A stretch of DNA of 64,000 nucleotides from Bisporella sp. PMI_857 (Eukaryota; Ascomycota; Leotiomycetes; Helotiales; Helotiaceae), in contig JAJSPD010000007.1 in the NCBI GenBank assembly GCA_021307315.1, positions 434,001 to 498,000 on the forward strand. The letters run 5' to 3'. Both the position numbers and the translations under genes were made by a program. The stretch's first letter is position 1, and each line of letters opens with the position of its first letter. The notes below the pieces were generated by a model. It was not told where the DNA came from, searched no databases, and saw nothing but the letters and a program-made list of their open reading frames with translations. Positions 56,517-64,000 of this stretch are shown here, one piece after another.

Positions 56517-57567
56517 TTATCATGGACAAGTCTACCTACTCAGGCTACCTAACCACCAAACCTTCGACAATCTCCTTTGTCTCCGTGCCTTGATTTTATA
56601 TTTCCTTAGTATCTGCTTTTATCCTTGAAGTCCTGTTTTGCTGTTAATCACTCAGTCGTTACCGCAGATATTGAAGTAAAAGTGGTGGAAATCGAGAAAT
56701 GCAAGTAACGACATTATGAACATCTCTTTTACCTTTCCTTAAGCACACGTCTCTCAAGTAGTTAGAAAATGCAATGCGTGTCTCATTTTTCTCCAAAATG
56801 CCACAATATAGCTAAGCGGTGACCACATAGTCTTTTTTCATTCTCTCATCGCCACGGATTCATCTTCTTAAGCACACTCCCAGCCTCTCTCCTCTCAAGG
56901 CCTCTCCCAATTCATGTAACCCTTCACTACCATCATCGACTAATTTCATGATCCTTTATATCCTACACGTCATTAGCACGAATACTAACGGCAGTGCATA
57001 CCTGCTATACATCCTCTGGCAATCAACTCGTCCATGCTTCATCCCTCTATATCCCTCCTCTCTCGAGAGTGATGAACATACCACCCTAACATCGGTGTAA
57101 AAAGATACAAGACTTGATTAAAGTAAGCTCACTTGGCGACTTCAAAGACATTGCTATGGGCTCCACGATCTTGTCACAATACATCACTTTTGCCAGCTTT
57201 CTCAATCTCGAGCATTCTGCCAGGTGATGGAATAGGTAAAGAGATACTTGTCCTTCGAAGAAATTCCACATAAGCACTCAAAAGCAGGAAACTACCAAGA
57301 ATAGAGAGACCATAGTATGTTCATTATGCAAGCTACGGAGTGATATCCCTGACCATTGGTAATCGCCCACAAGAAAGAAGGTTATCCATTAGGTGACCAA
57401 TCAAACCCTTACCTGCTTGCCGATCCCATTAGCTAGTGAATGCGTAACGCCTCCTAACACCGTTTAAAAACACGATCTTACATCATGAATAACATGTCAA
57501 TATCCCATCCTCGAGAATGGAGAAGGCAATTACCTGTGATACTGTCAGCACAGTTCAAAGCAAAATT
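56517..57567. other. Convergent 3' region between two C2H2 genes
   Basis: 1.05 kb, AT-rich; no supported gene or repeat. Confidence 0.5.
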
Positions 57568-58948
57568 TTACATGGGTGATGCGCACCATTTGATAAGATC
57601 CCCTTTCTCCTTCCAGAAGTTGGTTCTGTTCTCGGCTGCCTCGATGTGTATTTGCGCATTTAGTGCAGCCACTTTATCTGCCGCATTGATACCAAAATTT
57701 TGGACTCTGTACCTATTGGTATCATCTTCATGCTTGCCCTCAAGAGCAACTGTGTGAGCAGTTAGACGGTCAATATAATTGTCAAAGTGAGATGCTTGCC
57801 GAATGTCGCATCGAGTGCTCTGAGACTCTACGTGCTGAACCAACGCAGTAGAGCTCATGAAATACTTCAGACACTTCACGCACTGGTTTTTCTTCATGTC
57901 CGACATATGAATAGGAGAGTTCAAGTGCTGCACGAAACCATTAGGGGAAGAGAAGCTCTTCGTGCAACCAGGGCTGGGACACTTGTACTTCCTTGTTTGT
58001 GGGATATAGAATCTGTGCACTCGAAACTCTGGATGTTGGGGATCGAAATGGTGGAATTTTTGGCCGATTTGTCCGTCATTGTTTGGGAAAACAGGGGAGA
58101 TAGTTGAAGGAATCTGAGCTGATGTGATGGGTCCAGGACAAGCAGGAGAAGCGAATACAGTACTATCATTGACTGGCTGAGCAGCAGGAATGGGAGAAGA
58201 AGTAGCGATAGAAGTACGATGGATGGAGCTGATGACAGATGAGGTCGCAATAGAGGCAGCAGGCTTGGAGCATTGATCAGCTTGAGCTTTGATCGTGTAT
58301 CTAACTGGCATTTCATCCCATGAACCAAGGCCTAAGTCAATGAGATTCTCCTCAAGGTCTTGAACTAGATCGTTTATAACTTCCGTCTGTTGCTCCCCCT
58401 GGAAAGGTGTAGTTGCAGTGCCGCTACTGATTTGTCCGACTTGGGCCTGCTGAAACTGAAGCTGGTGGGTTGAATTGGTATTATCGCAACTGTTCCCTGC
58501 CAGCTCTGCATGCGTGCGAATACGATCATATGCGCCATCGCCTCGCTCGATCTCTTCTTTACGCCCGGAGTATCCCGTAATACCACGGCATGGAGTCAAC
58601 TCAATGTGGGACTGGCGATCGATGTTAGCTCTGAAAGAGTAGCAGCATTTAAACTCTCACAATTAGCGCTCCTACGCGTGGGAAGATGATACCACAGGCG
58701 CCAGGGCACTCCAGATCCTGCTCCTTGGCGTGCTTTTGGTCACGATGAAGCTTATAGGCCGGCCGTGTCTTAAAGTCAACATCGCAGACTTCAAGCTCGT
58801 CAGCAAGGATGATGGGTGAAATGAAGCAAGACAACTTACTGGCACAGACGATATGCATTTTGGATGACAATTTATGACGAAAGTAGGCATGCCAGGTCGG
58901 GAATGTAAGGCCACATCGGACGCAATTCGTTGCATCTGATTCATCCAT
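57568..58948 (-). CDS. C2H2 zinc-finger protein with unresolved second intron
   Basis: Start ATG 58948 (MDESDATNCVRCGLTFPTWH). The first intron (58789-58839) joins MHIVCA to ICDVDFKTRPAYKLHRDQKH in frame, creating a finger. Then comes DLECPGACGIIFPRVGALI, where the frame closes at 58649. The gene resumes in a different frame from about 58625 (NIDRQSHIELTPCRGI) and runs to 57568, with two more fingers (YKCPSPGCTKSFSSPNGF…HLNSPIH and QCVKCLKYFMSSTALVQHVE). The junction does not resolve cleanly: the obvious GTGAGA…TTTCAG pair leaves an intron of only 30 nt and the wrong frame. A donor at GTATCA with a CAGAG acceptor restores frame but removes part of a finger. Putative nuclear regulator. Confidence 0.7.
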
Positions 58949-59701
58949 AGTAATGAGCTCGAAGGGCTGGACGCTATGGCTGCCGCGCTGCTCAGCTTTA
59001 CAGTTTTGCAGGAAGAAGGAGAAAGAGAAGTGAGTGCAGACGCTTCGCGCTCTTATAATGAGATAAAATCAAGTAGCTGTTGTCAAGAGATTGAAGCCGT
59101 GCGTGAGACGGCCACGAATTTTTGTGCTTTGAGAAGATGATCTTGAGTAAATTTGTGTGTGCGTGAGAGGGAGAGGGAGAGATGAGAAAGGAAGGTATGG
59201 TGCCATTTGAATCATTTAAAAGCGTGACAGCGCTCAAGCTCTCACCCTTAACTTAGGAAGGAAGGAATACGGTAAGGGAGGAGCGAATGAGAGTACCGCC
59301 AGTCAGAATATAAGCAACCACAGAAACAGCTATGATGATACCATCTCCTATTAACGTACGTTCAGAAGCAGAAGAGAACATGTATAAGGAATCAGGGCAA
59401 CGTCTAGCACGAGACAGCCCATCTTCCGACTGGCAAAACACACACACTGTAATAGTCTGTCCAAGACATAACTAGAGTTACTGTCACTATGAAATACATG
59501 ATTCGGGGACAAGCAGCAGTTAATGAGAAAGGGTGGACATTCGTCTGTCCTGGCATTATTAACCCGGAAGAAATATGTTCCACATCCGTCCCCTTTATGT
59601 CAGCAGCGTTGGAAACTAACTCAGCCTCGATCAACGTCGTCTCATGTTACTCATGGCCACGCAAACACGTCACATAATGTATTAATGACTCTCTTGATGT
59701 A
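58949..59701. other. Divergent region, C2H2 gene (−) / palmitoyltransferase (+)
   Basis: 753 bp with purine-rich stretches (GAGAGGGAGAGGGAGAG near 59165). No gene was recognised. Confidence 0.5.
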
Positions 59702-61290
59702 ATGGACTCTAGGCCAACATCCACTAGATCTCTTTCGCCTTCTAATATGTCGAGAAAATGGGCGAGAAAGTGTGAACGGTACTGCTGTATTGGCGCTACC
59801 TACTTTCCCCTCCTATTCGTATACAGTATCACAACTTGGGCGGTTTGGGTTGAGGCAACTATTGGCTTCATTTCGACCGACTCGTGGGTTGGTAGGTAAT
59901 TCCAGCACCTCCACGCCATCAAGCTAATAGAGCCAGGTACTGGCACATCCTTCCTGGGCATCGCCATCTACACCCTTCTTAATTGGTCCTACACCACTGC
60001 CGTTTTCACCAACCCAGGCAACACGAAGGCTTCCAATGGTTATAGCTCCCTTCCTACACACTCTGATCCGCCCTCCACAGGCTTCACTGTCAAGGCAAAT
60101 GGCGAAATACGATATTGCAAGAAGTGCCAGGCGCGGAAGCCGGATCGCGCGCATCACTGTTCAACATGCCGGAAATGCGTGTTGAAGATGGATCATCACT
60201 GCCCATGGCTAGCCACATGTGTCGGGCTTCACAATTACAAACCGTTTCTCCTCTTCCTCATATACACTACGTTATTCTGCTTCATCTGCTTCGCCGTGTC
60301 CGCGACATGGGTCTGGAAGGAAATTGTCAACGAGGGAGCATCGACGGATAGTCTAATGCCCGTCAACTATGTTATGTTAGCTGTTATCTCTGGAATCATT
60401 GGCATTGTGTTGGCAGGATTTACAGGATGGCACATCTTACTCGCATCGAGGGGACAGACCACGATTGAATGTCTAGAGAAGACTAGGTACTTGTCACCAT
60501 TACGTAAGTCGATGCAGCAACAACATATTGCCAATCATGAGAGGCGTCCGATAGATGACACACCAATGGCAAACGGAGAGCAGAGGCACCCAACCTTTGA
60601 CGCGTACGAGCGTGCAAGAGCTCGAGCCAGATATGAAGAATATCTCGACGAGCAGGACTCGGAGAAGTTGCCCAGTGCCTTTGATTTGGGATGGCGGAAA
60701 AACCTGCTGCACTTGTTTGGACCTAGCAGAGCTCTATGGGCTTTCCCAATTTGTAACACCACCGGCGACGGATGGAGCTGGGAACCGAGTATGTACAGAA
60801 CTTCGAGCTCACAGAATCACTTACTAACATGTAAGCAGGCCCTAAGTGGATTGAAGCAAGAGATAGAATAGCTCGTGAGAGAGAAGAGCAAAGAACTCGA
60901 GAACGAAGTGCTGGCTGGGGCGAGCCTCAGTCACCAGACTTCCCACCGCCACCTCCGGAGGGAGCTGGAAGACACTACATAGCATATCCTAGCAACCCTA
61001 GTGGTCGACCCTCCCCAATCTCCAAAGCAGACCGCATTTTAGGTCGCAGTCCGAACGAGTATTCGGATACCTCGGTTTCGATGCAGACCCTGCAGCCACG
61101 AGATGATGACTTTTATGATATGAGCAGTGATGAGGATGAAGCTGAGCAACGAGTGCTTGATAAGAAGGCTGTTGGTGGATGGCCGCAGCGGGTGGGTGTG
61201 GTCACGAATACTTTACTGGGAAATACACTGGCGAGACAAAAGGATGACGTGCGAGGCTGGGACGGACAGGATGATGGCGGCGTTGATTGA
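59702..61290 (+). CDS. PFA3: DHHC palmitoyltransferase, Pfa3-like
   Basis: CDS join(59702..59891, 59937..60788, 60839..61290), 497 aa, two introns (45 and 50 nt; the second with TTACTAACAT). A second Met (residue 16, MSRKWARKCERYCC) is an alternative start. TM1 is FPLLFVYSITTWAVWV and TM2 is SFLGIAIYTLLNWSYTTAVF with the TNPGN motif. The DHHC Cys-rich domain spans about residues 122-172 (YCKKCQARKPDRAHHCSTC, then MDHHCPWLATCVGLHNYKPF), followed by TM3 and TM4. The CLEKTRYLSPL and FDLGWRKNLLHLFG segments are the TTxE/PaCCT-type conserved parts. In yeast Pfa3 palmitoylates Vac8 at the vacuole. The symbol rests on overall resemblance. Confidence 0.88.
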
Positions 61291-61525
61291 TTACTCAAAA
61301 ACTGGGAACTTCAATTTGCTTTGCTTTGCTTGTACTATATTTACCCACATACCCTATAGATGATAGCTTCTAGCGTCAACATATTTTGTTTCAGCGGATC
61401 TGGTTTTTATACAAGATGCTATATTTAGATTCCAATTTTTTTCCGTTGTATATATCGTCGCTAATGGTATGGTATCCAGAAATCTATCCTACCCCTTACG
61501 CCATGCCCAACGCCGTATGGATAGC

Positions 61526-62473
61526 CTATGCCCTCGCTATTAAGATCCTGAATATCATCACAACCAGACAAACCACAATTCCGGCAATGGCACGGTCAAT
61601 CCACGCCGGCACGCCATCCCCCGTAACCTGCTGCGTCCGCAACGGTGCCTGCACCGTATTACCACGCTGTACGGGACTCTGCACCGGAGTCTGCGCAACA
61701 GCAGCCGTAGGCTTCGGGACACCCTGCGCCGGCCTCGCCTCAGGATACTCTCTAGCCATTCCGGACTCCGCCTCGCCCTGGGTCTTCACAAACCCCTCCG
61801 CAAGATAGGCATCCCCATCCCCATCCCCATCGCCTTCCCTCTCTTTCTTTCCCTGACCCCCCTCGGCCTCCTTCCTCCTCGCCTCCAACTCCTCCTTCGT
61901 CCCAATAACCAGCTCCTTCGGAACCTCCTCCTTCTTCCGCTCCCCCTCCTGCGCCTCGGCGCCCTCCCCGGCCTCCCTCAAAATATCTTCATTGCACCGC
62001 CCGCAAACCGCGCACACGAACCGCGCGCTCTCGCCCGCCAACCTCTCCCTCTCCGCGCTGCCCATTTCCAACCCCCCAACCTGGCCCCTCGCGTCGCCCT
62101 CCATGAACGCCCGCAGCGCCACGATGGCGGTGCGCACGCCCCACGCGGGCTGCCACGTCTCCTCGTGATGGCCGCTGATGCTGAGGCAGATCTCGCGGTT
62201 GGTCTCGAAGCGGCCGGAGGGGGTGACGAAGCGGAAGGACGGCGGCCGCAAGGGGTACTGCGCCGGGAGGATGATGCGGCCGTGGTAGATCCCCCGCTCG
62301 TACGGGGTGCCGGGGGGCCCGCGGAGCGTGAAGTGCCATTCGAAGATGTTGGACGGGAGGGGGGCGGCGTGGTAGTCTGGCGAGGGGAGCGAGGAGAGCT
62401 CGGCGGCTTCGCGGAGGATGCGCTTTATGGTCGGGGAGCGGGTGTTGAGGGGGGTGGTGGATGTAGATGTCAT
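61526..62473 (-). CDS. Ubiquitin-conjugating enzyme E2, UBE2J1/Ubc6-like, tail-anchored
   Basis: Single exon, 315 aa, ATG 62473. The UBC fold starts KRILREAAELSSLPSPDYHA, then FEWHFTLRGPPGTPYERGIY and the RIILPAQYPLRPPSFRFVTP region. The catalytic Cys96 lies in NREICLSISGHHEETWQPAW. As in the UBE2J group the usual HPN motif is replaced. A long acidic/basic linker with CxxC pairs (FVCAVCGRC) ends in one helix (IAGIVVCLVVMIFRILI) anchoring it in the ER membrane facing the cytosol. Role: ER-associated degradation. The coding region is markedly more GC-rich than its neighbours, especially 61.9-62.4 kb. Confidence 0.92.
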   Translation of the reverse strand: MTSTSTTPLNTRSPTIKRILREAAELSSLPSPDYHAAPLPSNIFEWHFTLRGPPGTPYERGIYHGRIILPAQYPLRPPSFRFVTPSGRFETNREICLSISGHHEETWQPAWGVRTAIVALRAFMEGDARGQVGGLEMGSAERERLAGESARFVCAVCGRCNEDILREAGEGAEAQEGERKKEEVPKELVIGTKEELEARRKEAEGGQGKKEREGDGDGDGDAYLAEGFVKTQGEAESGMAREYPEARPAQGVPKPTAAVAQTPVQSPVQRGNTVQAPLRTQQVTGDGVPAWIDRAIAGIVVCLVVMIFRILIARA

Positions 62474-63025
62474 TGTGGGGGGGGTTTTTGGAGGCGGGGG
62501 CTTGCTTGGATGATTATGTGATGTGGTGAATTTAAGGTGTTATGAAGGGGTTTCGAGTGTTGCTTCGTTATTAGTTTGTGGTGGCTGAATTGCTTGAAGA
62601 AGGTGGTATGAAGAGTGTGAAGTGTCCTTGAGGTCAAGCTCGGTGTTGACACCTTGGATGCCAAGATTGATAATGTCTGAACTGACGTTGCTGATAAGGG
62701 CTGGGGCCCGGATTAGGGATGGGCTAGGTTGAGGCGCCCTTGGACAGAACAGTCTATTTTCAATTGATAATTTGATGTTAAGATACTAAAGACTGAAGTC
62801 CGCGGCTTTGATTTGTTAATTGCTTCTAAACTTTCTTGATTTATATTTCAGCCGAATTTGGTTATAGATACAAGATCGAAAATTTATACTTTCTCATAAA
62901 TTTGTGCACACTACTAACCATGTAACAACGGTTTCAAAGTTTTCTTTCTGTTTCACAGAAAGAATATGACCATATTCATTTCATTACTCATCAGTTTTAT
63001 GTACGGTTCATAAACCAAGCAAAGA
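62474..63025. other. Intergenic, 5' region of the E2 gene
   Basis: 552 bp; nothing recognised. GC content drops sharply from the E2 coding region to AT-rich sequence after 62740. Confidence 0.5.
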
Positions 63026-64000
63026 CTATTTCCTCTCAATTTGCGCCTCACAGATCTTAATTCTCTCTCCTAACAGCCCAACCTCCAACTTGATATCCTC
63101 TACATCTCTCCCTAACCCTGGTTTCGCGCCTCCATCTAGCGCTACGACAGCCCGCTCCTGTGCCTTTTTCAGAGGGCCAAGATAGATTTCTTGAACTACA
63201 CTTATCATAGCTTCAGGCGCTAAATGCCTATAGGTCTCCCCACCAACAAAATACAAGAAGTTCACAACCGCCATATGGAACGGGAACACCTGGGCAAGTT
63301 CCTGAATCAGTTCTTCGTCTGATGCGTCCTCAAGCGCAGACGTGTCAGGGAAGAGATACGGCTGTGCCGCCGCTAGTGCTACTGTTGAAGAAAAGGCATT
63401 CTCAACAGCACGGGTCTGTGCAGTGATGAGCTCGTCTTTGAGCCAAGAGACTGCGGAGGCCTTGAGCGCTTCATAAGGGCAATGTTCAAGCGTATCGGTA
63501 ATGAAGGTGAGACGAACGCGGTCTACCGGATGAGCGTGCAGGATCGAGGATGTGAGGGTGTGTGCTGCGAAGCGTAGAGTTGGAGAGGGATTGTTAGCCG
63601 AGATGAGGGAGAGTGTTTGAAGGTGTTGGAGGAAGTCATCGTCTTCAAGGGGGCCAGCCACAAAGGCGTTGGTGTTTTCAAGCCAGAGGCCAATAGCGAG
63701 AACGGCGTCCACCACACCGGGGTCTTCACTGCCAATCGTGCTAGCGCCGCTGGTGCCGATGAATTGGGTTACTAACTTGGCATGATCAGGGAAGATGGAG
63801 ATTGATGGCGTGGGAGTTTTCGAGCCGAAGATAACGGATGAGAATATTTGAGATGTGAGGAGGAAGAGGGAGCCCGCTTGAGATAGTGGGATGCTTTCTG
63901 GTGAGGTTGGGTAGTGCTCTTCAGAACTATCGTCTGTCAGATTCGGTTCATCTTTATAGATGGCATTCAATAGTAGGGTATAGTCCGATAGTCCAAGGTC
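63026..64000 (-). CDS. YAP-binding/Alf4/glomulin-family protein (Ybp-like), C-terminal part
   Basis: The frame is open from the right edge (…LGLSDYTLLLNAIYKDEPN) to the stop at 63026, giving the last 324 residues or so. It looks all-helical: GSLFLLTSQIFSSVIFG, VDAVLAIGLWLENTNAF, LRFAAHTLTSSILHAHP, YEALKASAVSWLKDEL, then FPFHMAVVNFLYFVGG and a terminal coiled coil. It resembles fungal proteins of the YAP-binding/Alf4/glomulin family (Ybp1/Ybp2 in yeast, linked to oxidative-stress signalling through Yap1 and to kinetochores). The identification is from pattern memory and moderate. The 5' part is outside the window. Confidence 0.6.
   Translation of the reverse strand, partial: DLGLSDYTLLLNAIYKDEPNLTDDSSEEHYPTSPESIPLSQAGSLFLLTSQIFSSVIFGSKTPTPSISIFPDHAKLVTQFIGTSGASTIGSEDPGVVDAVLAIGLWLENTNAFVAGPLEDDDFLQHLQTLSLISANNPSPTLRFAAHTLTSSILHAHPVDRVRLTFITDTLEHCPYEALKASAVSWLKDELITAQTRAVENAFSSTVALAAAQPYLFPDTSALEDASDEELIQELAQVFPFHMAVVNFLYFVGGETYRHLAPEAMISVVQEIYLGPLKKAQERAVVALDGGAKPGLGRDVEDIKLEVGLLGERIKICEAQIERK

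Overview
The window looks like nuclear DNA of a filamentous ascomycete (Pezizomycotina; the gene complement would fit Leotiomycetes, but that class assignment is inference). Most protein genes are interrupted by short introns of about 45-110 nt with GTRNGT-like donors, CTAAC-like branch sites and AG acceptors. Products include a tandem-domain FEX fluoride exporter, a Dpb11/Rad4 BRCT protein, bZIP-DUF3425 and C2H2 regulators, an S28 peptidase, a Pfa3-type DHHC protein and a UBE2J/Ubc6-type E2. I found no convincing tRNA, rRNA or CRISPR.

Layout. 0-1 kb: 5' part of an arrestin-domain gene running off the left edge. 2.85-5.05 kb: a complete pogo/Fot1-type transposon with near-perfect 40-bp terminal inverted repeats, a TA target duplication and an apparently intact two-exon DD35D transposase. 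5.6-8.1 kb: DPB11/rad4. 8.1-14.2 kb: an accessory stretch without conventional genes, holding five very short ATG-initiated ORFs that each encode one transmembrane helix, plus a decayed 1.7-kb inverted-repeat element with a transposase relict. 14.3-22.1 kb: bZIP-DUF3425 regulator, short-chain dehydrogenase, glycerate kinase, a sixth small membrane ORF and an MFS transporter. 22.6-29.97 kb: S28 peptidase, fluoride exporter, uracil phosphoribosyltransferase, a small two-helix ORF and a Sec2-domain protein. 31.5-38.3 kb: F-box-like protein, a divergent pair of paralogous secreted proteins (one with a probable 1-nt frameshift) and a Ser/Thr-rich single-pass surface protein. 38.8-46.4 kb: DUF676-type hydrolase, cyanase, and a very large TPR-ankyrin-CorA fusion. 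47.2-49.4 kb: ferric reductase with one in-frame TGA at its FAD motif. 49.4-52.8 kb: gene desert. 52.8-64 kb: canonical CorA, two C2H2 proteins, DHHC palmitoyltransferase, E2 enzyme and a YAP-binding/glomulin-like protein running off the right edge.

How they relate. I see no classic biosynthetic cluster. The most unusual areas are (i) the cluster of single-helix microprotein ORFs around a dead transposon at 9-14 kb, one preceded by three copies of a CGG-N3-CCG palindrome; (ii) the 38.8-46.4 kb segment, where a DUF676 hydrolase and TPR/ankyrin/CorA modules lie close together without a recognisable nucleotide-binding domain; and (iii) two otherwise well-preserved genes with single disabling changes (ferric reductase TGA, secreted paralog frameshift). 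Exon-intron structures below were derived by hand from reading frame, splice signals and recalled family motifs; none has been tested against transcripts or a database.
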